From: Paracerasibacillus soli
GTDB lineage: Bacteria > Bacillota > Bacilli > Bacillales > Amphibacillaceae
Assembly (NCBI RefSeq): GCF_034006335.1
Contig: NZ_JAWDIQ010000003.1
DNA length: 64,000 nt
Reading direction: 5' to 3' (one strand)
Shown: positions 51,395 through 60,838 of the stretch, piece after piece
How the letters are laid out: every line of letters begins with the position of its first letter
How positions within the stretch are numbered: position 1 is the stretch's first letter
Notes under the pieces: model-generated
Seen by the model: the letters and a program-made list of their open reading frames with translations, nothing else
Databases searched by the model: none
Told to the model about the DNA's origin: nothing
Made by a program: the position numbers and the translations under genes

Positions 51395-51592
51395 TTACTC
51401 TGCTTCTCCAGCTTTTTCGATTACCTTTTTAATTTTCTTTGTAAATTCCTTTCTTGGCAACATTACACTATGATCACAGCCAAGACACTTTATTCGGATA
51501 TCCATTCCCATTCGAATAATTTTCCATCGATTTTCACCACATGGGTGTGCCTTTTTCATCTCTACTACATCATTTAATCCATATTCTTTCAA
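51395..51592 (-). CDS. DUF951 family protein (YyzM-like)
   Basis: The conserved domain covers YGLNDVVEMKKAHPCGENRW, then KIIRMGMDIRIKCLGCDHSV and MLPRKEF, with CGEN and CLGC cysteines that may bind zinc. A TTG start at 51592 (LKEYGLND), about 10 bases after GAAGGAG, gives 65 residues, the usual DUF951 size. The longer frame from 51658 adds RSYLACRTCHKNVGRRNRR, which has its own CxxC but covers the ribosome-binding site, so I reject it. Function unknown; its place next to ychF is conserved. Confidence 0.8.
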   Translation of the reverse strand: MKEYGLNDVVEMKKAHPCGENRWKIIRMGMDIRIKCLGCDHSVMLPRKEFTKKIKKVIEKAGEAE

Positions 51593-51701
51593 TCTCCTAT
51601 TTCTCCTTCCTACATTTTTATGACACGTACGACACGCTAAGTAACTTCTATCATTCATTTTACTATATTTCTATCCATTCTACTACAATCGCATGTTTCT
51701 T

Positions 51702-52714
51702 CTAAGTCTTCTTTAACCATAACGGGAACAACAACAACCTCGTTAAAACATATAAATTTAAAATCCCATAAAGCGGATATGTAATGCTAATAAGTGAGGA
51801 AAACCCAATAAACGTTAAAGGTATCATTGAAATCAATATGACACTCACAATTACCCACAATGGATAATGAACGATACTTTTGATTCTCGTCACAATGCCT
51901 AGTATACCCGCAGCAGCCGTTGTAAATATTGCAAACCATAACAATAAGGACATAAAAGTAAGCATACCAAATGAATAGTTTTTCAAAATAGCGAATAACG
52001 GGATTTCATATAATAACAGTTCATCTGCAATTTGTATCAAACTATTATTATAAATATAGGAAATAACACCGAGAATCACACCACTACCGATGCTCGCAAT
52101 CCATATTTCCCCTAATGATTTCACCTTATTACCAACTGCCCCCAATACAGCAACTAGTGGTAATATGTTTAAAGCAGTAAAGGGAAATGCCGCCATCCAG
52201 TTTCTTTGTTCATGCCAATGAGAAAACAACGCCAACCCCTCATCTATTGTAAATTGTAGCAAGACATACAGTAGCCCGATTAGTAAAACTGGAATGAGGA
52301 TTTCATTAATAGATAAAACCCCTCTTATATCCTTCAAAAACAGTAAAATAAGCATGAGCACGATAAATATAATTCCCCACCAATAAGGTAAACCAAACGC
52401 TTGTCCGGTTGCTCCACTACCGGATAGCATAACAATCGTAGTCGTGTATAAGTAAATAAAAATCATAAAATCATAGAATCGTGTGAGTCTTTTCCGACAA
52501 CCTCTCGTAATACCGGCCGATATTCTGTTGACTGTCTGCGATAACTCACTTTCATTATTACCAAACATGAAACAGAAAAGAAAATAACAAATAACAATAT
52601 GGCTAGTCCACTTTCATGGCCGAAAAACTCCCACAGTTCCCTTCCAGATGCATAACCCGCCCCTATTGTAGTCCCGATAATCAAAAACATCCATTTTAAC
52701 CCTGATCTTATCAT
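51702..52714 (-). CDS. YkvI-like APC-superfamily membrane protein, one frameshift
   Basis: Polytopic membrane protein starting MIRSGLKWMFLIIGTTIGAG, with the transporter-like GTTIGAGYASGRELWEFFG. The frame breaks near 52485: VVGKDSHDSMIL-stop in one frame, KRLTRFYDFMIFIYLYTTTI in the other; one A missing from an A-run joins them. Restored length about 337 residues with around ten helices. Substrate unknown. Confidence 0.75.
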
Positions 52715-52802
52715 GTTGCATCCCCCAATATTTTAAATTAACACGTATAAAAGCACGTATAAGTCGGTATACTTATATCAATATGTATGTGGAGGATAAG
52801 CT

Positions 52803-53399
52803 ATGAATTTCATGAACAGATTTAAAAAGAATTTTGACTCTATTCGTATGTTACATACTGACCCGGCATCACGGCATGCGTTAACAGAAAGATTAATTTC
52901 GTGGCTTCCTGATACACCAAAAGAGTACGTTGTTGTTTGTATTGGTACAGATCGTTCTACTGGTGACTCACTTGGACCGCTCGTTGGTACGTTTCTTTCT
53001 GAATTAAGGCCAAGACATATGACAGTTTATGGCACCTTGCACGATCCTGTACATGCAATGAATCTAGTAGATTATATGGAAAGCATTAAAAAGAATCATC
53101 GTAATGCTTTTATCATTGCAATAGACGCAAGTTTAGGGAAAACAGAATCTGTCGGGCAAGTGATTGCAAGTGAAGGTCCGCTAAAGCCTGGTGCAGCCTT
53201 AAATAAGTCGCTTCCGAAAGTTGGGGACATCAATATTACTGGTGTTGTAAATGTAAGTGGCTTTATGGAGTATCAAGTTTTACAAAATACACGCCTTGCA
53301 ATTGTTGTTAATATGGCTAAAAATATTGCAAATGTATTGGAGCATATTGATAAACAGTTAACGTATCAGGCTTATACCCCTGCTGTTTATCTCGATTGA
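52803..53399 (+). CDS. yyaC: YyaC, spore-protease-like protein
   Basis: 198 residues of the Gpr-like peptidase/YyaC family, with VVVCIGTDRSTGDSLGPLVG and IIAIDASLGKTESVGQVI. It is plus-strand and divergent from the YkvI-like gene, as yyaC is in B. subtilis. GGAGG precedes the ATG. Sporulation-related in relatives; precise role unknown. Indicates a spore-forming lineage. Intact. Confidence 0.9.
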   Translation: MNFMNRFKKNFDSIRMLHTDPASRHALTERLISWLPDTPKEYVVVCIGTDRSTGDSLGPLVGTFLSELRPRHMTVYGTLHDPVHAMNLVDYMESIKKNHRNAFIIAIDASLGKTESVGQVIASEGPLKPGAALNKSLPKVGDINITGVVNVSGFMEYQVLQNTRLAIVVNMAKNIANVLEHIDKQLTYQAYTPAVYLD

Positions 53400-53481
53400 A
53401 TCGCGCAACTCATTTACGAACACTTTCTTAAGTATATTTTTAAATGCACTCCCCTCATTCTATTACCTTTTTAACTTGCGT

Positions 53482-54062
53482 AGTAGACCTAAACTGTTCA
53501 GTAGTGAATATTTGCCTTTATACTTAATTAGCTCGCTGCATCGCTTCGGCAGAATACTTCGCTTTCCGCGGTCACGGCCTTGCCCCAACACTGGGGTATG
53601 CCGACATTGGCCGCAAAGGCCGGATTTAGTCGGCCCTCCTTAACTTTTTTCCTGTGGGGTTTCCGACGCACAGGACGTGGTGAACTTAGCCCTGCGTTCA
53701 TCTCGTGCTGTTCCCGCAGGACACTACGACAGCGAAGCATCGCACGATAAAATGCAGTTTTTTTCGCATTTTAATGTGTAAAATCCGAGTATATAATTAA
53801 TTAATGAGCAATAAATTTCACAATTTAAAATACAAATACTAGCGGAGAAAATACACGGAGACTCGAAAAAGATAAAACGTCTTTTCCTCGTACGATGTCA
53901 TGCTGCCGAAGCGCTCCTTGTCCTGTGGGAGGTCGGCTAAAAGCGGTCACGTCCTGTGCGTCGGAGGCTCATCAGCCGCCCGCGGAAAGCGAAGTGTATT
54001 TTTCGGAGCGAGTTATATGCTCCTCTACTAAAAAGATAGTTACGAGACAGTTTGGTTCTATT
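53482..54062. mobile_element. MITE-like GC-rich element, copy B (581 bp)
   Basis: Ends AGTAGACCTAAACTGTT and GACAGTTTGGTTCTATT match those of copy A at 33.2 kb. The interior carries two GC-rich modules: CTTCGCTTTCCGCGGTCACG near 53560 and its inverted partner GCCCGCGGAAAGCGAAGTG near 53975, separated by an AT-rich centre. Non-coding; the short ORFs across it are low-complexity artefacts. More than twice the length of copy A, so it may be composite. Confidence 0.6.
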
Positions 54063-54135
54063 AAGTAATAACACTTTTTTAATAGACAACCTAAAAAAAC
54101 GGTCATGCACATTTTGCATAACCAGTTTCAGTATT

Positions 54136-54848
54136 TTAATAGATTTGATAGAGCGCCTGTAAGATAATAACTACGATAATTGCTGGTAGTAGATTTGCAA
54201 TTCTTACTTGAATTATCTTCAACATATTCAATCCAATTGCAATGATAATAACCCCACCTACAGCAGTTAGCTCAACGACAATGCCATTTAGCATCACTTC
54301 TGTACAACCCTTTCAATCACGGTTGCTAATAATGTAATTGTCCCTTCATAGAGCACGATAGGAACGAAAGATATTAAAACACCAATCCCAAGCGTAGAAG
54401 TTAAAATAACCGCTGTAAAACCATCAATAATCCCTTTCGTCAGTAATACTTCATGGTCTAAACGAAGGCCACTATTTAAAGAACCCACAATCGCCATGGC
54501 CCCAATCCCGAATATTAATGTAGCTGTTACAAAGCCTTCTGAAATCTTGTTCGGTGTATTTCCGGTATCTTTACGGTTAATTTTACTGCCTATCCATTCC
54601 CCAAATCGGTGGAAGGCACGTTCGATTTGTAAGTATTCACCGATCAACGAACCAAACAGCAAACTAATTAATACAATTAATATCTTCTCAGAAGCAAATG
54701 CCATTTGCATACCAATGACTATTACGGTTAATGAAATTGCCTTCATCATCGTATCTTTGTACCGCATGGGGATTTTTGAAAATGTTAAACCACACAAACT
54801 ACCGATAATAATACAAAGTCCATCAAATAATGTTCCAAATAACGCCAT
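54136..54848 (-). CDS. DUF554 family membrane protein, one frameshift
   Basis: Start at 54848 (MALFGTLFDGLCIIIGSLCG) behind GGAG. Polytopic membrane protein, with FIFGIGAMAIVGS-like helix ATLIFGIGAMAIVGSLNSGL and DHEVLLTKGIIDGFTAVIL. The raw frame stops at 54294 (ERVVQK). The next frame continues EVMLNGIVVELTAVGG, then GLNMLKIIQVRIANLLPA, to a stop at 54136. About 237 residues. Function unknown. Confidence 0.8.
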
Positions 54849-54912
54849 ATGCATATCTCCATTTGTTGTATTTCATGTTGTTTTTAATTATGTCGTCATA
54901 AGTTTGACGCTA

Positions 54913-54952
54913 GATACAACAAAATGTTCCACGTGAAACATTTTGTTGTATC
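54913..54952. promoter_or_regulatory. parS site inside a 40-bp palindrome
   Basis: Exact parS core TGTTCCACGTGAAACA at 54925-54940, the ParB-binding centromere site. It lies within a larger dyad whose arms GATACAACAAAATGTTCCAC and GTGAAACATTTTGTTGTATC match at 19 of 20 positions. Confidence 0.92.
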
Positions 54953-54974
54953 TTATGCTATTGATAACCAAATT

Positions 54975-55002
54975 AAAAAGAACTGACCCTTTCGTCAGTT
55001 CC
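54975..55002 (-). terminator. Terminator of parB
   Basis: Stem GGAACTGAC / GTCAGTTCTTTTT on the minus strand, directly after the restored parB stop. Confidence 0.85.
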
Positions 55003-55007
55003 GTTGT

Positions 55008-55842
55008 TTAACGTTCTAACACTTCAATAATACGATTTAAATCATCATCCGTGTAAAATTCAATTTCAATTTTGCCTTTTCGTTTCCCACGATTTATAGA
55101 GACCGCAGTACCAGTTTATCTCGTAAAAAGGACTCTCGTTCTACTAAAAAGACATCCTTTTTCGTCTTTCCTTTTTTAGGCGATGGTTTCTCGTTCAGCT
55201 GTGTAATAAGTTTTTCTACTTGCCTTACATTCAATTTTTCATTTCTAATCTTTTGAACAACTGGTATGATTTTATCCTTATCCTTCAAACCGAGTAATGT
55301 CCGTCCATGCCCCATCGTAAGCTCACCATTATTAATATAAGCAATTACTTGCTCTGGTAATGATAACAAGCGTACAATATTAGCAATATGGCTACGGCTC
55401 TTACCGAGACGTATTGAGAGTACCTCTTGTGTAATATTTAATTCCTTCATCAAATTTGCATATGCATGCGCTTCTTCGATTGGAGTTAAATCTTCCCGTT
55501 GTAAGTTTTCTAGTAATGCTAACTCCATCATTCGTTCATCTGACATTTCCTTTATGACGACGGGAACTGTAGCAAGACCAGCCTCTTTTGCAGCTCGAAA
55601 TCGTCTTTCGCCTACTACGATTTCATAACCTTTAATGCTTTTACGAACAATGAGTGGTTGAATAATCCCATATTCCAAAATTGATTCTTTCAGTTCTTCT
55701 ATCGCATCTGCATGGAATGTTTTTCTCGGTTGATATGGATTTGGCCTACATTCGGATATTGCAATTTCCTGTATTTTATCATCTTCATTTTGTTCAATTT
55801 CATTGAACAAAGCTTCAAGCCTTTACCCAACCTTCGTGTCAC
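55008..55842 (-). CDS. parB: Chromosome-partitioning protein ParB (Spo0J), frameshifted at both ends
   Basis: CTP-dependent clamp that loads at parS. The start is GTG at 55842, inside the parA 3' end. It reads TRRLGKGL and, after restoring one G near 55817, EALFNEIEQNEDDKIQEI. CTP motifs are NPYQPRK and GERRFRAA; ENLQREDLTPIEEAHAY and the helix-turn-helix ITQEVLSIRLGKSRSHIANI follow. A second break near 55115 (DKLVLRSL versus GTAVSINRGKRKGKIEIEF) leads to the conserved end IIEVLER at 55010-55008. About 279 residues. Confidence 0.95.
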
Positions 55843-56596
55843 TCATCATCACTTCCTTTGCTAATTCAAGATAAACTTCCGCCCCGCGAGATTTGGGATC
55901 ATAGATTGTAATTGGTTTACCGTGACTTGGCGCTTCTCCCAACCGAACATTTGGGGGATAATAGCATTATAAACTTTATCTTGAAAGTATTTTTTAACTT
56001 CTTCAATGACTTGGAGCCCAGAGATTTGTACGAGCATCTAACATCGTTAACAATACACCCTCAATCATTAATGTTTTATTAAGATGTTTTTGTACAAGTC
56101 GGATTGTATTTAGTAATTGACTTAACCCTTCAAGTGCATAATACTCACATTGAACGGGGATAATGACGGTATCAGAAGCTGTTAATGCATTGATGGTTAA
56201 TAATCCTAATGAAGGTGGACAGTCGATGATGACATAATCGTAATCTTCTCTTACTTCATCAATTGCCTTTTTTAATCTAATTTCACGTGAAATAGTTGGT
56301 ACAAGCTCTATTTCAGCACCAGCAAGTTGAATCGTTGCTGGAATAATATCAAGGTTATCAAAACTAGTTGTAATGCGAACTTCCTTAGCGGGAATCTCCT
56401 CAACTAGCACATCATACACACATTTATTTGCATCAGCCTTATTTATTCCAACGCCACTTGTAGCATTTCCTTGTGGATCTATATCGACTAATAATACTTT
56501 GTTTCCAAGTTGCGCTAAACTGGCACTTAAATTAACAGATGATGTAGTTTTTCCTACACCACCTTTTTGATTAGCAACGGAAATAACTTTCCCCAT
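55823..56596 (-). CDS. parA: Chromosome-partitioning ATPase ParA (Soj), two frameshifts
   Basis: Deviant Walker ATPase, MGKVISVANQKGGVGKTTSSVN (KGGVGKTT), with DIDPQGNAT and DCPPSLGLLT. The frame breaks near 56020 (LDARTNLWAPSH-stop versus GLQVIEEVKKYFQDKVYN) and near 55962 (a C-run one base short: IIPQMF versus NVRLGEAPSHGKPITIYD). The restored C-terminus ends LAKEVMMSDTKVG, overlapping parB. About 257 residues. It acts with ParB and DnaA in origin segregation and initiation control. Confidence 0.95.
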
Positions 56597-57048
56597 ATTT
56601 ACACCTACCTAAAACTAATTCTATTACATTTATCATAGATTTCCATCTTAAAAACAATACTATCTCTATTCTAACACTTTTTATAATAATTGATAGAATA
56701 AAATCCCATTTTTATGAATCAAGTTATATAAAATGGAAGTAATTGTAGCTTTTTATGTTTATTAGAGCCATACGAAGCTAATTTTCACCATGGTTATCTA
56801 AAATAAACTTCAAAGACATGATGAATACGGTAAGCAGCATAGAGATGTAACTGAATTGCTATTACTATTCTATTTATCATATTTCCCATATAGGGCTTAC
56901 CGACATTGCTTATAACCCCCTTTCATTGATCTTACATTAAATCTAAACTTCAAATGGGGAAGTATGCCATCTATTTTATAAGAAAAAGTAAAACTACGCT
57001 TTCACACTCCTCCTAGCAAGTTTTATTTTATAGTTTCTTTATATTCAT
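56597..57048. other. Intergenic region upstream of parA
   Basis: No gene. It should contain the parA promoter near 56620-56700 on the minus strand. An 8-bp inverted repeat, CGGTAAGC / GCTTACCG, is seen about 60 bases apart near 56830-56900, of unknown meaning. Confidence 0.4.
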
Positions 57049-57079
57049 AAAAAAACGCCTATCTGCAAGAGATTGGCGG
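57049..57079 (-). terminator. Original terminator of noc, displaced by the IS
   Basis: Stem CGCCAATCT / AGATAGGCG followed by TTTTTTT on the minus strand. The ISL3 element inserted at its base, so it is now about 1.55 kb from the noc stop. Confidence 0.75.
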
Positions 57080-57215
57080 TATTATGGCTCTACAATAAAT
57101 AGTGTTGGTGATAAAAATTCACTAACACTATTTTTAGTATTAGTAAAAATAGAAAACAAGTGAGTTTCCCTGTAGAATTAAAGTCGACCAAAACCCAATT
57201 CAGGAGGGAAATCAC

Positions 57216-58533
57216 TTGTCTTACTCTAATAATATGAAAATTTTACTCGATATACAAGATAAAAACATCACGATTGAAGAAGATTCTATTCAAATTAAGA
57301 AACATCAAGGAATATTGGCTAAGTTTATTTCAGCCAAACTTACCTATACGCCCACACATTGTGAGTGTTGTGGGGTTAAGAATGAAAATTATACCGTTTA
57401 TAAAAATGGCACGAAAACATCACGTATTACCTTACCAATGTCTGGTATCTATCCAACGTTTTTAAACTTAAAGAAACAGCGATTTTTCTGTAAAGCTTGT
57501 AATGCTTCTTTTATTGCACGTACATCAATCGTTAAAGAACACTGCTTTATTTCATATCATACAAGAGCTAAAGTACTTATAAAATCAACCGATGCACAAT
57601 CACTAACTGATATTGCCAAAGACTGTTCGGTTTCAACCACAACAGTCCAACGTATCATAACGACAGAAGCTAAAAAATATGAGCCATACTATCATGCTTT
57701 ACCGAAACATTTATCGTTTGATGAGTTTAAATATGCAAAGGGGCAAATGGCTTTTGAATATGTTAATGGAGAGAATGGGATATCCTCGATATTTTAGATC
57801 GTCGTGATAGCCATACCATTAAAAATCACTTTATTGCCAACTATCAAAGACGGGATTTAAAAAAAGTAGAAACTGTCACCATTGATATGAATGCGGGATA
57901 TGTGAATGTCATCCAAGAAGTTTTTCCACAAGCAAAAATTATTATTGACCGTTTTCACCTAGTTCAATTAATTAGTCGTGCAATGAATATGACACGCGTG
58001 CGTGTGATGAATTCCCTCCGAATCAAATGGGGAAGATATGAAAAAATACCGCCGTTTAAAAAGATACTGGCGACTATTATTGAAATACAAAGGGGATTTA
58101 TCTTATACCGAATACAAGTACTATAGGCTGTTTGGGCAACGTCTAGAAGTTAATGTAGTAGAAGAATTATTAAGTTATGATGCCAATCTAAAAGTGAACT
58201 ACAATCTTTATCAATCATTATTGGAAAGTATCAAGGAAAAGGATTTTAAGGCATTCGAAAATATATTGTCGACAGTTAACTTAAACACAGTTTCTCGCTA
58301 TATGAGAACAAGCGTAAAAACACTAAAAAAAACACTTACCTTTTATAGAGAATAGTCTATCATATCCATACAGTAATGGGCGAATTGAAGGTATTAATAA
58401 TAAAATCAAAGTATTAAATCGAGTTGCATACGGCTATCGAAACTTTAATAACTTTAAAAGTAGAATTATGCTTCATTTCAAGTTAAAAGCAATTATAAGC
58501 CAACAAAAAGAATCTGTTTATCCTGCCGCTTAA
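57216..58533 (+). CDS. ISL3-family transposase, read in four frames
   Basis: DDE-type transposase. The N-terminal zinc-finger pairs C49-x2-C52 (HCECC) and C92-x2-C95 (FFCKAC) precede a helix-turn-helix, SLTDIAKDCSVSTTTVQRII. The catalytic region is SFDEFKYAKGQMAFEY, VETVTIDMNAGYVNVIQEVF, IIDRFHLVQLISRAMN and YSNGRIEGINNKIKVLNRVA. Start is TTG after AGGAGG. The frame changes near 57790, 58030 and 58350. Whether these are real or indel errors cannot be told here. The TSD is exact, suggesting recent insertion. Confidence 0.88.
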
Positions 58534-58547
58534 GTGGCAGGATAAAC
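58516..58547. terminator. Hairpin at the end of the transposase gene
   Basis: Perfect 12-bp stem GTTTATCCTGCC / GGCAGGATAAAC around GCTTAAGT, with the stop codon in the loop. No clear T-run. Confidence 0.5.
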
Positions 58548-58632
58548 AGATCCCGAATCATTAATATTTTAGCGACCTTAATTCAGCCACCAACACTATT
58601 TGACAAAGAGCCGGTATTATTAAATATGAGTT

Positions 58633-59472
58633 CTATTTAGGTATTTTAATTGTAATTTGATAATAATCATCAAGTTCTTCTTCATTTGCTTCTACTGCAA
58701 TTCCTGTATCAGTAACCATACTTAAAGATTGACGAATCGTATTCATTGCGATCCGAACATCTTTATTTATTCCTTTAAACGTTGGCCTTTTTCTTTGTGG
58801 CCTTTCCTTTGGTTGATTGATACTATCAACCTTTTCTTCCGTTTGCTTCACATTTAAATCATGTTCGATTATCATATGCAAGACATTAATAATCTTTTCT
58901 TCATCTTTTAGCTTAATTAAAGCCCGGGCATGTCTCTCCGTTATTTGCTTACTGAGTAAAGCCTCTTGAACTTCCTCGGGTAATTTTAATAACCTTATTT
59001 TGTTGGCAACTGTTGATTGGCTTTTTCCTAAACGTTGTGCTAGTGCCTCTTGTGTAATTTGATGTAGTTCTAGTAATTTCACATAAGCTATTGCCTCTTC
59101 AATCACCGTTAGTTCTTCACGCTGTAAATTTTCTATTAGGGCTACAGAGGCAATTTGTGTATCATTCATTTCACGAATAATAACAGGTACTGTTTCCCAT
59201 TCTAAAAGTTGCACAGCTCGCCAACGGCGCTCCCCTGCAATTAACTCATAATTATCATCCGCTATTTTACGTACAATAATTGGTTGAATCATACCATGCG
59301 TATGTATCGTTTGTGCTAACTCCGCGATTTTCTCCTCATTGAATAAATGACGGGGTTGATATCTATTTGGCTGAATTTGATCAACAGGTAGTTGGATTAC
59401 TTCATCTGGTTGAAGATTTATCTCTTCATCTTCCTTCTCACCAATCCCAAAAATCCGATTAAAAGGTAACAC
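58633..59472 (-). CDS. noc: Nucleoid occlusion protein Noc
   Basis: ParB-family DNA- and membrane-binding protein that blocks division over the chromosome. GTG start after AAAGGTGG. The N-terminal amphipathic segment MLPFNRIFGIGEKE is the membrane-targeting helix expected of Noc. CTP motifs NRYQPRH and GERRWRA, then ENLQREELTVIEEAIAY and the helix-turn-helix ITQEALAQRLGKSQSTVANK. 279 residues, intact. Downstream, an IS separates it from its terminator and from parA. Confidence 0.95.
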   Translation of the reverse strand: MLPFNRIFGIGEKEDEEINLQPDEVIQLPVDQIQPNRYQPRHLFNEEKIAELAQTIHTHGMIQPIIVRKIADDNYELIAGERRWRAVQLLEWETVPVIIREMNDTQIASVALIENLQREELTVIEEAIAYVKLLELHQITQEALAQRLGKSQSTVANKIRLLKLPEEVQEALLSKQITERHARALIKLKDEEKIINVLHMIIEHDLNVKQTEEKVDSINQPKERPQRKRPTFKGINKDVRIAMNTIRQSLSMVTDTGIAVEANEEELDDYYQITIKIPK

Positions 59473-60026
59473 GTAATGACACCACCTTTATTATAAATTT
59501 TATCATATATATCTATATCAAGCATAACTTCATGCAGTGGAGTCGTTGTTATACAAGCTATCGTTTACATATAAGTAAGTAGCTCATCACTAACCTTTGC
59601 GTTTTATCATACCATTTCCACTAGATGTTAGTTAAAACGAAACTATCCAATATAACGGTTCGCTCGTATACAGCACCATGTTTAATTGGCCTGTCCGATG
59701 AACGAATACAGAAATGTTTCACGTGGAACATTTTTTGTTAACTATTCAAAAGATTCGATGTTTATATGGATTAGATTAATAGTTTTGATGTTATTTTACC
59801 ATAACTTTTAAGTTTTCGCGACAAAACGTTTACAGTTCATTTCATGATGATGTCTTTCCATTCCGCATTCATTTAAAAATCTACTGAACAATCGTTTAGA
59901 TTTTTAGTAGTGAAAGGATTTTTCCATCCCCTACTTGTCTTGCTTTGTTACCCTCATATCGTTCAAACTGTGACTTAGTTACTATGACAAACACTTTATC
60001 TAGTATCCACACACAGCTAGCTACCT
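59473..60026. other. Intergenic region between noc and rsmG
   Basis: No credible gene. It includes a parS site at 59715-59730 and must hold the noc promoter. The rest is AT-rich without clear structure. Confidence 0.5.
59715..59730. promoter_or_regulatory. parS site upstream of noc
   Basis: TGTTTCACGTGGAACA, one base from a perfect palindrome, within AATGTTTCACGTGGAACATT. Matches the ParB site consensus. Confidence 0.92.
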
Positions 60027-60743
60027 TTATTCAATTGGCTCCTTATTCGGTGTACCTGGTTTTCGTGGGAATTTTTTCGGCGTCTCCTTACCTTATCTAC
60101 GACAATAATCGAGCGTTCCCCTTGTTCAAAAGGTAAAGTAAATGTATGTGTTTCTTTCAGCTCTCCACCTAAAAGGGTAATGGCACGTGTCCCCTTATCA
60201 ATTTCATCATCGGCTTGTGCACCTTTCATTGCAACAAACTTACCTCCCTTTTTACATAATGGCATACATAATTCTGTTAGCACAGACATCCTTGCGACTG
60301 CTCGTGCAGTTACAATATCATACTTTTCACGATGAAGTTTGTTCCGACCGAATATTTCAGCTCGATCATGATAAAAAGATACATGTTGTAAATCTAACTC
60401 ACTCGCCAAGTGGTTTAAAAAGCCAATACGCTTTTTTAGCGAATCTACAATCGTAATATGTAAATGTGGATAGCATATTTTTAAAGGAATACTTGGAAAC
60501 CCCGCTCCTGCTCCAACATCACATATACTATCTACTTTCGAGAGGTCCACATAAAATGCTGCCGATATGGAATCGTAAAAGTGCTTTAAATAAACATCTG
60601 TTTGAGAAGTCAATGCAGTAAGATTCATCTTTTCGTTCCATTCTACTAATACTTTAAAATAGGTAGCAAACTGCTGTAATTGATTTTCTTGTAAATCAAT
60701 GCCTTTCTTTTCAAGTTCACTAGCAAATTGTTCTGGGTAATTT
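60027..60743 (-). CDS. rsmG: 16S rRNA (guanine527-N7)-methyltransferase RsmG, frameshifted, start unclear
   Basis: SAM-dependent methyltransferase of 16S rRNA. The body reads FASELEKKGIDLQENQLQQF, EWNEKMNLTALTSQ, then the SAM loop ICDVGAGAGFPSIPLKI and TARAVARM. Near 60095 the frame breaks: KVRRRRKN versus KETPKKFPRKPGTPNKEPIE, the conserved C-terminus ending at 60027; one A is missing. At the 5' end, AAGGAG is followed by no ATG, GTG or TTG in frame. An ATT codon sits at the right distance, so a start codon has probably been corrupted too. About 238 residues. Confidence 0.92.
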
Positions 60744-60803
60744 TCTTTCTCCTTTTTATGTATAATTCATAAAACATAAGCACCAAGATATCTTTCATTT
60801 GTA

Positions 60804-60832
60804 GAAAAAGCCGACAAAAAGTCGGCTTTTTC
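60804..60832. terminator. Terminator between mnmG and rsmG
   Basis: Stem AAAAAGCCGAC / GTCGGCTTTTT with an A5 loop; symmetric. Confidence 0.85.
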
Positions 60833-60838
60833 ATATCA

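Larger units (their letters stand above)
57086..58612 (+). mobile_element. ISL3-family insertion sequence (1527 bp) with 8-bp target duplication
   Basis: Inverted ends GGCTCTACAATAAATAGTG and, at the right, the complement of GGCTCTTTGTCAAATAGTG. It is flanked by an exact direct repeat GGTATTAT (57078-57085 and 58613-58620), the 8-bp duplication typical of ISL3. It carries one transposase gene. Confidence 0.92.

Noticed and set aside
51593..51658. N-terminal CxxC extension of the DUF951 protein
   Set aside because: It overlaps the ribosome-binding site of the TTG start that gives the normal family length.
53528..54119. Two short ORFs inside element copy B
   Set aside because: Low-complexity translations of the same repeat, absent from copy A.
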